A stretch of 64,000 nucleotides of DNA from Draconibacterium halophilum (GTDB taxonomy: Bacteria; Bacteroidota; Bacteroidia; Bacteroidales; Prolixibacteraceae), in contig NZ_CP048409.1 of the NCBI RefSeq assembly GCF_010448835.1, forward strand, positions 1,992,001-2,056,000, written 5' to 3'. The notes below the pieces were generated by a model. That model searched no databases. It was not told the DNA's origin and saw only the letters and a program-made list of their open reading frames with translations. Below, piece by piece: positions 1 through 9,085 of this stretch (its first letter is position 1; each line of letters opens with the position of its first letter). The position numbers were made by a program, and so were the translations under genes.

Positions 1-1
1 T

Positions 2-1417
2 GTTGACAAAGAAACGGAGAGAGTAGAAGGTTCAGGCGTTTTTAAAATGAATAATTCTGACGAATGGATTCTGATGTACGATGTTTACGGGTTGGGAAGA
101 TACCAATTTACAAAAAGTGCAGACCTGGAACATTTTACAGTGATCGATGAAGCGATCTCAATGAATTTTCATCCGCGCCACGGAACTGTGCTGCCCATCA
201 CAAAAGCCGAATTAAAACGACTGATTGCGAAATGGGGGAAAATGGATGATCCGCTGGTAGAAGCCACTGCCGACGGATTAAAAAAGCAAAATGTAAATAT
301 CGACAGTGAGAAAAGAACGATTCGTTTCCCGGTAAAAAAAGGCGTTGATATTACGTCCTTTGATCCTCAATTCGAAACATTTACGGGTGTAAGTGTAACG
401 CCAACCAGACCACAGGATTTTTCTGACGGAGCGGTTCAATACACCATCGAGATGGAAGGAGTTGGCAAGCAGACTTACAGTGCGGTTGCTTCAGAAGATC
501 ATAACCCTGTGTTGGATGGATTTTATGCCGATCCGGATGTGTTGTATTCTGAAAAAACAGGCAAATACTACATCTATCCAACAAGCGACGGGTTTCACAA
601 TTGGGGCGGTTATTACTTTAAAACCTTCTCATCAGAAAATCTGGTGGACTGGAAAGATGAGGGCATCATTCTGAACCTGCGTGAAGATGTAAGCTGGGCC
701 GATCATAATGCCTGGGCGCCTTGTATTATTGAGAAGAAAATAGACAGCAAGTACAAATATTTTTTCTATTTCTGTGGACGGCAGAAAATTGGTGTTGCCG
801 TTGCCGATAATCCGGAAGGCCCGTTTGTTGATAGCGGTGAACCTCTAATCAATTGGAAACCTGATGGTGTTAAAGGAGGGCAGGAAATTGATCCGGATGT
901 GTTTACCGACCCAAAAACCGGGAAAAGTTACCTGTATTGGGGAAATGGTTACCTGGCAGGTGCCGAGTTGAACGACGACATGGTATCGTTAAAAATGAAT
1001 ACACTGAAAGTGATGACACCGGACAATACTTATCGCGAAGGAGTGTACGTGATTTACCGCAAAGGTACCTATTATTTTATGTGGGCCGAAGACGATACCC
1101 GCAGTCCGAATTACAAGGTGCGTTATGCTACCAGCACAACGTCGTTGGGAGAACTTTCCATCCCTGAAAATAATATCGTAATTCAGAAAGACCTTGAAAA
1201 AGGAATTCTGGCAACCGGGCATAATTCGGCCATTCAGGTTCCCGGAAAAGATGAGTGGTATTTGGTGTATCATCGGTTTACCTATCCAAAAGGAAAAGAC
1301 ATGGGTTACCGTGCAGGTTTTAACCGCGAGGTGTGTATTGATAAACTGGAGTTTGATGCCAACGGTAATATTATTGAAGTGAAACCTACTTTGGAAGGAA
1401 TACAACCAGTAAAGTAG
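2..1417 (+). CDS. GH43 family glycoside hydrolase, 5'-truncated by window edge
   Basis: Probably an exported alpha-L-arabinofuranosidase or beta-xylosidase of family GH43 acting on arabinan or arabinoxylan. The frame is open to the left edge, so the ATG at 47 is probably internal and the N-terminus lies outside the window. The first ~120 visible residues resemble the end of a GH43-type propeller (motif PRHGTVLPI), and a second complete GH43 domain begins near base 500, suggesting a tandem or N-terminally extended enzyme. In that domain the three catalytic carboxylates are visible: Asp in YADPDV (base 530), Asp in EIDPDVF (base 890) and Glu in REGVYV (base 1037). The gene is followed by a good terminator and then an HTCS regulator, the usual setting of a polysaccharide utilization locus. 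Substrate specificity cannot be read from sequence alone. Confidence 0.85.
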   Translation, partial: VDKETERVEGSGVFKMNNSDEWILMYDVYGLGRYQFTKSADLEHFTVIDEAISMNFHPRHGTVLPITKAELKRLIAKWGKMDDPLVEATADGLKKQNVNIDSEKRTIRFPVKKGVDITSFDPQFETFTGVSVTPTRPQDFSDGAVQYTIEMEGVGKQTYSAVASEDHNPVLDGFYADPDVLYSEKTGKYYIYPTSDGFHNWGGYYFKTFSSENLVDWKDEGIILNLREDVSWADHNAWAPCIIEKKIDSKYKYFFYFCGRQKIGVAVADNPEGPFVDSGEPLINWKPDGVKGGQEIDPDVFTDPKTGKSYLYWGNGYLAGAELNDDMVSLKMNTLKVMTPDNTYREGVYVIYRKGTYYFMWAEDDTRSPNYKVRYATSTTSLGELSIPENNIVIQKDLEKGILATGHNSAIQVPGKDEWYLVYHRFTYPKGKDMGYRAGFNREVCIDKLEFDANGNIIEVKPTLEGIQPVK

Positions 1418-1442
1418 CTTAAAACGTATTTTATTGAATTGA

Positions 1443-1472
1443 AAAAGCTGGCCTAAGCTGGCTTTTCTTTTT
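1443..1472 (+). terminator. Rho-independent terminator after GH43
   Basis: A 10-bp stem (1443-1452 with 1457-1466, two G-T wobbles) closes on loop CTAA and is followed by a T-rich run. It lies 25 bases after the GH43 stop. Confidence 0.75.
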
Positions 1473-1486
1473 GTATAACTTTTAAA

Positions 1487-1502
1487 GACATTTGTGCTAG
1501 TT
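1487..1502 (+). promoter_or_regulatory. Candidate HTCS operator, copy 1
   Basis: The 16-mer GACATTTGTGCTAGTT lies upstream of the HTCS gene and recurs with one mismatch at 5784-5799 upstream of the SusC gene. A motif shared between a regulator and its presumed target transporter suggests a binding site, possibly with autoregulation. This is inferred from sequence sharing only. Confidence 0.4.
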
Positions 1503-1519
1503 GAAATGTACTCTGAAAT

Positions 1520-1527
1520 TACTTTTG
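1520..1527 (+). promoter_or_regulatory. Candidate -7 promoter box of HTCS gene
   Basis: TACTTTTG matches the Bacteroidota -7 consensus TAnnTTTG exactly and lies 28 bases before the ATG at 1556. A -33 TTTG is not ideally placed: TTTG at 1491 is too far and GTTG at 1500 is too close. Only the -7 box is convincing. Confidence 0.4.
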
Positions 1528-1555
1528 TATACTGCTGTTAATGTGAAATGTTTTA

Positions 1556-2842
1556 ATGAAAAGCTGCTTTAAAATAGGTCTGGTTTGTATTACGTTGTTT
1601 CTTTCCTCTTTTGCTTTTGCAAACGGAGGGAAGATGAGTTTTTCGCACTACACCAATGAAGACGGATTACCATCATCGTATATAAAGAGCATTAGCCAGG
1701 ATCAGTTTGGTTTTATTTGGCTGGCAACCCGGAGCTCGGTGTGTCGTTTCGATGGGAAGTATTTTAAAACATTTCAGGCGGTTGATGAGGCGGGAAATAG
1801 TTTTGATATCTGGAGTAAATGGAATCATTTTCATCGAGCAGATTCTATGCTACTGGTGCAAAGTACGGATGACATTTTTTATTCATTTAATTTTCAGAAA
1901 GAAATATTTGAGCGATACCAACCAGCAAATAAGCTGGGAGGCGTTCTTGAGTTACGTGAATCGAAAAATGGTTATTGGGTATTAAAATCAGATACCATTT
2001 CCTTTTTCAATACTAATTTAAACAAACTGGAAAGTTTTGATGAGTATGTAGGTTTCGCTTCTTTTGACGACAATACCAATGTGGTTAATGTACAAGAGAA
2101 AAATGGACGTTTAATGGCCATTAGTGATAATAGACAATTGCTGATTTTTGATTTGGAGCGAGAGCAGCAAAGGCAGTTCAAACTTCCACAAGGTATAGTA
2201 GTTGAGGCAATAACCAATTTTTATATCGACAACAATAACTTTGTTTGGATTGGAAACTATGCCGATGGTTTGTATCAAATAAATCTTACCAACGGGCAAT
2301 CGCGAAAATTTTCTGCCGATCAAAAAGGCAACAGGCACTTATTGCATAACCTGGTTCATAAAATAAACGAAGACCAACAGGGGAGGGTGTGGATTGGCAC
2401 GGAAGATGGTTTGTGCGTTTGGACACCTTACACCGAATCTTTTGAATATTATCAACACGATATTCGAAATCCGGAAGGTCTAAACACCAATCCGATCTAT
2501 GATATTTTTTGCGACCGCGATGGAAACATGTGGTTAGGAACTTATTTTGGCGGAATAAACTTTTGGAGTAATACGCCTGATTTCTTCCAGGTGTGGCAAG
2601 CCGGCACCGGCGAACAACATTTAAGTGGAAATGCGGTGAGTTGCATAACTGAAGACGAAAACGGTAGCATTTGGGTGGGCATGGAAGATATGGGAGTAAA
2701 CCAGATTGACCTTGAAGATGACCGGATTGTAAGAGAAATAAATGAAAGCAATGGCTTGTCGTTTAATAATGTACACGATTTGCTATTTGAAACGCCTGAT
2801 CGTTTATGGATTGCAACCTATACCGGGGGATTAATATATTGA
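1556..2842 (+). CDS. HTCS sensor-regulator, N-terminal fragment (frameshifted)
   Basis: N-terminal part of a hybrid two-component system protein, the membrane sensor-regulator that typically controls Bacteroidota polysaccharide utilization loci. A signal peptide (hydrophobic to SFAFA) is followed by two-component-regulator-propeller repeats (for example NEDGLPSSYIKSISQD, GRVWIGTEDGLCVW, GNMWLGTYFGGINFW), which form the periplasmic ligand sensor. The frame ends at a TGA shortly after a G5 run at 2825-2829. One extra G there would continue T-G-G-I-N-I-L-N-L-Q into the next frame, giving a protein of 1341 residues, normal for this family. As written, the fragment has no membrane, kinase or DNA-binding part and should not signal by itself. 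Confidence 0.85.
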   Translation: MKSCFKIGLVCITLFLSSFAFANGGKMSFSHYTNEDGLPSSYIKSISQDQFGFIWLATRSSVCRFDGKYFKTFQAVDEAGNSFDIWSKWNHFHRADSMLLVQSTDDIFYSFNFQKEIFERYQPANKLGGVLELRESKNGYWVLKSDTISFFNTNLNKLESFDEYVGFASFDDNTNVVNVQEKNGRLMAISDNRQLLIFDLEREQQRQFKLPQGIVVEAITNFYIDNNNFVWIGNYADGLYQINLTNGQSRKFSADQKGNRHLLHNLVHKINEDQQGRVWIGTEDGLCVWTPYTESFEYYQHDIRNPEGLNTNPIYDIFCDRDGNMWLGTYFGGINFWSNTPDFFQVWQAGTGEQHLSGNAVSCITEDENGSIWVGMEDMGVNQIDLEDDRIVREINESNGLSFNNVHDLLFETPDRLWIATYTGGLIY

Positions 2843-5580
2843 ACCTTCAGAATAACCGGTTTGAATACATTAACACAGCTAATCATCCGGAAATTCCATC
2901 AAACGACATTTATAGCTTGTTACATGTTGGCGATAGTATTTTTATTTCAACATCGGCAGGAGTGGCCGTTTACAGCACAAACACAAAAGAATTTGCGCGT
3001 TACCAACCTGATATTTTAGATGGGATTCAGGTAGAATTTATGTTCGACAGCGAAGATCGTATCTGGTTTTCATCATCTGTGGGCACTTACTATTTCGATA
3101 AAAAGAAAGACTCTTTTGAAAAGCTGAATAAGTTTAATTTCCTTAAAAATATAAATTTCGTAAAAACCGATTCAAAAAACCGGATATGGATTGGCGATTG
3201 CCTGCATGGTTTGTATGGTTACGATTTGAAAACCGAATCGGTATTCGAGTACAATGAGTCCAATGGTTTTCCGTTTTCATGGATTTTTAGCTTTGAAGAG
3301 GGGCGCGATGGTTATTTGTGGGCAAGTGGAGACAACGGTCTCGCAAAATTCAAACCCGAAACCGGAGAGCTGGTTTGGTATAACCGTGAATCGGGACTGC
3401 CATTCGAGCAGTTTAACTACCGGGCGTCGTACAAAAGCAAAAGCGGTGAAATTTATTTTGGGGCTAACAGGGGAATGATTTCCTTTAATGAAAAAGATAA
3501 GCAGGATGTAAAAAAGGAACTTGATGTGGTATTCCGGGGCATGCAGTTGTTTAATCAGCCGCTGTTGCCAGGGGAAGATCAGGCATTGGAAGAATCGCTT
3601 AACCTGCACCCGGAGATTCATTTAAAATATAAGCAAAACGTTTTTACCATTGAATATGCCGGCTTGCATTTTCGGAATAAGGGAAACTGTGAATATGCCT
3701 ACTACCTCGAAAATTTTGAAACGTCGTGGAACTACGTTGGAAATCGTGATTTTGCAACGTATACAAACCTTGGTCCGGGCGTGTACTTTTTTCATGTAAA
3801 AGCCTCAACTGATAATACGACATGGGGAAATCACGCAAACACATTAAAAATTATTATCGAGCCTCCCTTTTGGTTATCAAGATGGGGATTTCTCATGTAT
3901 TTTCTACTCCTGATTTTGTTGTTGGTAGTTTTTTATTCGGTCGCAACTCGCATTCAAAAATCGAAAGCGTTGGCCGAAATGGAACGAAGGGAGCGAGAAT
4001 ACCATACCGAGCTTAATAATTTTAAACTGGAGTTTTTTACCAACGTTTCGCACGAGCTTCGTACGCCTTTAACCTTAATCGTTGGGCCGCTAACACGAAT
4101 ACTCGAAGATGATAAGCTTACGCCGGCACTAAAAAAGAAGATGAAAGGCGTAATGAATAATGCACATCGCTTGCTTATGCTTATTAATCAGCTTCTTGAG
4201 TTTAGAAAAATTGAAAACGGAAAGGAAAAGTTAAGAGTAAGCCATCAAAATATTACTACTCTTTTAAAAGACATTGAAGAAGCTTTTATTGAATCTGCCG
4301 AATCAAAATCGATTGCATTCACATTTGAGGTCATTAACCTGGATTCAAATATTTGGGTAGATTGCCAGAAACTAGAGAATGTTCTTATTAATTTGATATC
4401 TAATGCATTAAAGTTTACGAACGAAGGTGGTGAAGTGAATGTGAAAGTGGAATTGATTGTCGAAGATTTGGTGTATAGAACACTGAAAATTACAGTAGCT
4501 GATAACGGAATTGGAATTGATCCTTCGAAGTTGAGAAAGATTTTTGATCGTTTTTACCATGTTGACGGAGCAAACGAAACTCAGGTTGCCGGATCCGGAA
4601 TCGGCCTGGCATTGGTTCACAGTTTGGTAAAATTGCACAAAGGAACGATAGGGGTGGAAAGTGCCGTTGGTAAGGGAGCTGTTTTTACAGTTCAATTCCC
4701 TGTGTCACGTAAGGCTTATAACGACGACGAAATTTTGATTGGAGCAGATCAATATATTCCGCATGTAACCCTGGCAGACGATATGAAACCGGTTCCGGTT
4801 CTACGTGATGAGGTAGAACGGCTCAGTGCGAATCCAACAATCTTGGTTATTGATGATAACCGTGAGTTACTGGAATTTATCACAGAAACACTAACCAATG
4901 AATACAAGGTGATAACTGCCATTGATGGTACTCAGGGAATGGAGAAGGTTGAAGAGTCGCTGCCTGATTTGATAATTAGCGATGTAATGATGCCGGGTAT
5001 CGATGGGTTTGAGTTAACCCGTAAGCTGAAGTCAGATATTCGAACATCGCACATTCCTATAGTTCTGTTAACAGCAAAAAGTGGCGAAGAGAATGAGTTT
5101 GAGGGGTTGCAGACAGGTGCCGACTATTACATTGAAAAGCCATTTTTGCCGCATATTCTTATTCAGCTGATCGAGAATGTGCTGAATACACGGAAAAGTT
5201 TAATCGAACGTTTTAAATCGGACGCACAGATGCTGCCTTCCGAGGTGGCTTTCTCCGAGTCGGATAAAGACCTCATAGAGAAGATCAGCAGCCTGATTAG
5301 GGAAAACATCGATAGGCCAAATCTTGATGTATCCTTTCTTGTTAACGAAATTGGTATAAGCCGTTCGTTGTTGCATGTAAAACTGAAAAAATTAACCGAT
5401 TGTTCGGCGACTGAGTTTATCCGCTCAATACGTTTGCGCGAAGCTGTAAAACTAATTGCCGACGGGAAATGTAACATATCAGAAGCCGCTTACAAAACCG
5501 GCTTCTCAAGCCCGGCTTATTTTAGCCGCCGGTTTAAGGAATATTTTGGCGTAACTCCAAAGTCTTATTTTGATAAATAA
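2806..5580 (+). CDS. HTCS sensor-regulator, C-terminal part (frameshifted)
   Basis: Continuation of the HTCS protein in the next frame. In order: remaining propeller repeats, a Y_Y_Y-type domain, one membrane segment near residues 358-382, a histidine kinase with phospho-acceptor His416 (SHELRTPL), an ATPase domain (N box NLISNALKF, G boxes DNGIGID and GSGIGLAL), a receiver domain with phospho-Asp726 (ISDVMMPG) and a C-terminal AraC-type helix-turn-helix. All catalytic motifs are intact, which argues for a recent break or a sequence error. An ATG at 2806 exists but lies inside a propeller repeat, so I do not regard it as a natural start. The likely targets are the SusC/SusD genes just downstream and perhaps the GH43 upstream. 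Confidence 0.88.
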   Translation: MDCNLYRGINILNLQNNRFEYINTANHPEIPSNDIYSLLHVGDSIFISTSAGVAVYSTNTKEFARYQPDILDGIQVEFMFDSEDRIWFSSSVGTYYFDKKKDSFEKLNKFNFLKNINFVKTDSKNRIWIGDCLHGLYGYDLKTESVFEYNESNGFPFSWIFSFEEGRDGYLWASGDNGLAKFKPETGELVWYNRESGLPFEQFNYRASYKSKSGEIYFGANRGMISFNEKDKQDVKKELDVVFRGMQLFNQPLLPGEDQALEESLNLHPEIHLKYKQNVFTIEYAGLHFRNKGNCEYAYYLENFETSWNYVGNRDFATYTNLGPGVYFFHVKASTDNTTWGNHANTLKIIIEPPFWLSRWGFLMYFLLLILLLVVFYSVATRIQKSKALAEMERREREYHTELNNFKLEFFTNVSHELRTPLTLIVGPLTRILEDDKLTPALKKKMKGVMNNAHRLLMLINQLLEFRKIENGKEKLRVSHQNITTLLKDIEEAFIESAESKSIAFTFEVINLDSNIWVDCQKLENVLINLISNALKFTNEGGEVNVKVELIVEDLVYRTLKITVADNGIGIDPSKLRKIFDRFYHVDGANETQVAGSGIGLALVHSLVKLHKGTIGVESAVGKGAVFTVQFPVSRKAYNDDEILIGADQYIPHVTLADDMKPVPVLRDEVERLSANPTILVIDDNRELLEFITETLTNEYKVITAIDGTQGMEKVEESLPDLIISDVMMPGIDGFELTRKLKSDIRTSHIPIVLLTAKSGEENEFEGLQTGADYYIEKPFLPHILIQLIENVLNTRKSLIERFKSDAQMLPSEVAFSESDKDLIEKISSLIRENIDRPNLDVSFLVNEIGISRSLLHVKLKKLTDCSATEFIRSIRLREAVKLIADGKCNISEAAYKTGFSSPAYFSRRFKEYFGVTPKSYFDK

Positions 5581-6081
5581 CATCGAAGCTCACAATGCTT
5601 ATTCTTGCTCAAGACCTATAAGTTTGCATAAACCTTGCACCCTTTCGTGTACCTTTTCTGGTTTTTCCTCAGTAATTCATTTTTCGGTAAACATTGTTTC
5701 TTCTGTTTAAAATTATTGATGGTGGTTGGTTGATTGTAGCACTTGTGTAAAATTCAGAAATACAGATGTTTGAAGTGTTTGTTGACATTTGTGATAGTTT
5801 TCTGAACATCCGTTATGGTAAGAACATTGCTTTTTGAACTACTTGCATATTGAAGCTAAATCAGAACTAATTCTTTTTTATAACTAAGTGAGTAAACAAT
5901 AAAAAATCACAATATTTTATGCCTATGATGAATGTTCTAATCATTTAGTAGTCAGTGCTTAAATCAACCAATAACCTAGTTGTTCGACTTAACAATCAAA
6001 AAAAATGCAATTAAGGGAGGTCAATCACTAATCTGAATTAAGTTAGGACAGACCTAGTTTTTAAATTAAAAACCACATGAA
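5581..6081. other. 500-base regulatory intergenic region before SusC
   Basis: I find no gene here. The region is AT-rich and carries the second copy of the candidate HTCS operator (5784-5799). A TAAGTTTG at 5619-5626 resembles a -7 box but lies about 455 bases from the start codon and has no well-placed -33 element. The last ~80 bases before the SusC ATG contain a short stem (TAGG/CCTA) followed by T5, too weak to call an attenuator. Confidence 0.5.
5784..5799 (+). promoter_or_regulatory. Candidate HTCS operator, copy 2
   Basis: GACATTTGTGATAGTT matches the motif at 1487-1502 in 15 of 16 positions and lies about 285 bases upstream of the SusC start. The function is inferred from the repeat. 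Confidence 0.4.
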
Positions 6082-9051
6082 ATGAAATCTATTCTCACAA
6101 GAAAAACACAAGTACTCATCTACGTTTTATTATTGGTGATATGTCCGATAATAGCGTTAGGACAATCGGCAACAATAACAGGTGTTGTTACCGATGCCGA
6201 TGGTAACACAATTCCCGGAGCGACTGTCGTTGTGCAAGGAACTACAAACGGTACGGCCACTGATCTCGATGGGAAATTTGTATTAAATGCAAATGAAAAC
6301 GATGTGATTCAGGTGTCGTACATTGGATACAAAACGCAACAGATTAAATTAGGTGGAGAAAGCAACATTAAAGTTGCATTGGAGCTTGATGCAATTGGAA
6401 TTGAAGAAGTTGTTGCTATTGGTTATGGTACCGTAAAAAAGGCCGATGTTACAAGTGCTGTTTCTACGGTAAAATCGGAAGATTTTATAAAAGGAGCAGT
6501 AAAAGACGCTGCTCAGTTGGTACAAGGTAAAGTTGCGGGTTTAACAGTTTCGTTGCCAACCGGCGATCCAACACAGGGAGCACAAATCATGCTTCGAGGT
6601 ATTTCTTCGCTGAATGGAGGTAGTGCGCCATTGGTTTTAATCGATGGGATTCCTGGTAATTTGGAGACTATTGCTCCGGAAGACATTGAGTCGGTTGATG
6701 TGCTAAAAGACGGATCGGCAACGGCAATTTACGGTACCCGTGGTACAAATGGTGTAATTATTATTACAACCAAATCAGGGGCTAACGAAATGGAGCCAAC
6801 AGTTGAGTATTCTGGCTATGTATCGTTGGCGCAAATTAGTAAAAAGCTTGATTTTCTTAATGCAACTGAATTAAGAGAAAAGTGGAATGAAGGGTACACT
6901 TATACCGGTGCAAACCTCCAAGACTACGGATCGGATACCGATTGGCTAGATGAAATAACCCGCGACGCGGTAAGCCATGTCCACAACCTGATTTTTAGAG
7001 GTGGAAGCAAAAATACCAACCTAACGGCATCGCTGAACTACAAAAACAATCAGGGTATATTCATGAATTCTGACAATGAAAAATATACCGGAAGAATTGA
7101 TGTTAATCATAGCATGTTCGATAATAAACTAAAAGCTAATATTGGTATTATTGCCAGCGAGCAAAAGTTCTGGACAGGTGGAGACGGATATAGTTTTAAT
7201 ACCTATGTTTATCGTCAGTCAATCATTCGCAACCCTACCGAGCCGGTATTGAATGACAATGGAACCTGGTTTGAAAGAGATGTTTATTTCTACGATAACC
7301 CGGTTGGGTATATCAAAGAATCGCAAGGAGAAAACCGTTATCGTAATATGCGTTTCTCCGGAAGTTTAGTTTATTCTCCAATAGCCGACTTGGATATTAA
7401 AGGTTTATTTGCCAGAAAAGGCAACTCAAATATTCGTGGATTTTATCAAACACACGATCATGTTTCAACAACGAAATATGGTTCGGATGGATATGCTTCG
7501 CGAGGAACTGATGACTATGTAGGAAACTACACCGAGATTTCTGCAAGCTACAAAAAAACTATTGGAGATCATCGTTTTTCGGCATTAGCAGGTTACAATT
7601 ACGAGGATAATGTATACGAAGGTTTTTGGGTAAATAATAAATATTTTCCAACTGACTCGTACTCGTATAATAACATCGGCATTGGCCAGGGATTGCCTGA
7701 AGGAGAAGCCGGTATAGGCAGTTCTAAATATTCAGACAAGTTGATTGCATTATTTTCGAGGGTAACCTATAGTTATGCCGATAAGTACCTTTTAATGGCT
7801 AGTTTGCGTCGCGAGGGGTCATCTCGGTTTGGAGAAAACCACAAGTGGGGTTATTTCCCTGGTGTTTCGGCAGGATGGCGTATTAACGAAGAAAGTTTTA
7901 TGAACGGAGTGCCATGGGTTGATAATCTGAAACTGCGAGCTGGTTTTGGTGTAACAGGTATTAATGCCGGGAACAACTATCAATCACTTAGTAGTTTGAA
8001 TTACGACAGCTATTTTATGTATAATGGTAATTGGATGAGAGAACTGATTCCTGCACGTAATGCCAATCCTGATTTAAGATGGGAGAAAAAAGAGGAGTTT
8101 AACATCGGTCTTGATTTTGACTTATATGGTGGACGTATTGGCGGTGCCTTGGATTATTATAATCGCACAACAAAAGATGCTCTGTGGAATTATGACGTAC
8201 CGGTACCTCCATACTTATATGGCAGTATTATGGCCAATGTAGGTGTAATCGAGAATAAAGGTTTTGAGGCGCTTATTAATGTTATTCCTGTTCAAACTCA
8301 GAATTTTGAGTGGAGTGCTAATTTGACGTATTCAACAAATAAAAATAAGTTGGTTTCTTTATCAAATGATCAGTTTCAAACAACCAATGATTTCTTCTAC
8401 GAAGGATATACCGGCGAACCAATTCAGATTGAAACACACCGACTTGAAATTGGCGAAGAGATTGGTAATTTCTACGGTTTAAGAAGTGTTGATATTACCG
8501 ACGATGGTATCTGGTTAATTGAAACTCCTGAAGGAGATATTATTCCAGCCACAGAGTCGTCAACCGCCGATCGACAAGTGTTGGGTAATGGTTTACCCAA
8601 ACATTACATGAGTTGGAACAACAGTTTCAGGTACAAAAACTGGGAGCTGAATATGAATTTAAGAGGAGCTTTTGACTACCAGATTCTAAACTTCCAGCGT
8701 ATGTTCTACGAAAACCCAACCATTGGTTACAATACGCTTGATTCGGCCTATGATAAAGTTTATGGGAAAGCAGTGCTGTCTGATGTGCAGCGATTTGTGA
8801 GTTACTATGTTGAAGATGGCGACTTTATTAAACTTGATAACGTTACTTTGAGCTACAACTTTAACGTTAAAAACAGTCAGATCTTTAAAAATCTGAGAGT
8901 TTATGCCTCGGGTATGAACCTGGCTACTATTACAAGTTACAAAGGTATTGATCCGGAAGTTAACCGCATTGGTTTATCGCCGGGTAACGACGACAGAGAT
9001 CAGTATCCAACAACACGAACATATACATTCGGCGTTAATGTAACCTTTTAA
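6082..9051 (+). CDS. SusC/RagA-family TonB-dependent outer-membrane transporter
   Basis: Outer-membrane TonB-dependent barrel that imports oligosaccharides bound by its SusD partner. The 989-residue length is normal for the family. A signal peptide ends near ALGQS. An N-terminal carboxypeptidase-D-like domain (ITGVVTDADGNTIPGATV) is followed by a TonB-box-like stretch (EEVVAIGYGTVKKADVT), a plug domain with LIDGIPGN and the motif GTRGTNGVIIITTKSG, and the barrel, which ends in an aromatic residue (TFGVNVTF). It is 34 bases ahead of the SusD-like ATG, so the two are co-transcribed. The adjacent HTCS and GH43 genes point to arabinose- or xylose-containing glycans, but the ligand is not determined by sequence. 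Confidence 0.95.
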   Translation: MKSILTRKTQVLIYVLLLVICPIIALGQSATITGVVTDADGNTIPGATVVVQGTTNGTATDLDGKFVLNANENDVIQVSYIGYKTQQIKLGGESNIKVALELDAIGIEEVVAIGYGTVKKADVTSAVSTVKSEDFIKGAVKDAAQLVQGKVAGLTVSLPTGDPTQGAQIMLRGISSLNGGSAPLVLIDGIPGNLETIAPEDIESVDVLKDGSATAIYGTRGTNGVIIITTKSGANEMEPTVEYSGYVSLAQISKKLDFLNATELREKWNEGYTYTGANLQDYGSDTDWLDEITRDAVSHVHNLIFRGGSKNTNLTASLNYKNNQGIFMNSDNEKYTGRIDVNHSMFDNKLKANIGIIASEQKFWTGGDGYSFNTYVYRQSIIRNPTEPVLNDNGTWFERDVYFYDNPVGYIKESQGENRYRNMRFSGSLVYSPIADLDIKGLFARKGNSNIRGFYQTHDHVSTTKYGSDGYASRGTDDYVGNYTEISASYKKTIGDHRFSALAGYNYEDNVYEGFWVNNKYFPTDSYSYNNIGIGQGLPEGEAGIGSSKYSDKLIALFSRVTYSYADKYLLMASLRREGSSRFGENHKWGYFPGVSAGWRINEESFMNGVPWVDNLKLRAGFGVTGINAGNNYQSLSSLNYDSYFMYNGNWMRELIPARNANPDLRWEKKEEFNIGLDFDLYGGRIGGALDYYNRTTKDALWNYDVPVPPYLYGSIMANVGVIENKGFEALINVIPVQTQNFEWSANLTYSTNKNKLVSLSNDQFQTTNDFFYEGYTGEPIQIETHRLEIGEEIGNFYGLRSVDITDDGIWLIETPEGDIIPATESSTADRQVLGNGLPKHYMSWNNSFRYKNWELNMNLRGAFDYQILNFQRMFYENPTIGYNTLDSAYDKVYGKAVLSDVQRFVSYYVEDGDFIKLDNVTLSYNFNVKNSQIFKNLRVYASGMNLATITSYKGIDPEVNRIGLSPGNDDRDQYPTTRTYTFGVNVTF

Positions 9052-9085
9052 TTATTAGGAGTTGTTAATTTTAAAAACAGGAAAA

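Noticed and set aside
5619..5626. TAAGTTTG as the SusC promoter
   Set aside because: It is 455 bases from the start and lacks a -33 element at a proper spacing.
9062..9085. TTG start for the first SusD gene, and similar TTG starts at 34056, 39082 and 62816
   Set aside because: In each case an ATG a few codons later gives a proper lipoprotein signal peptide.
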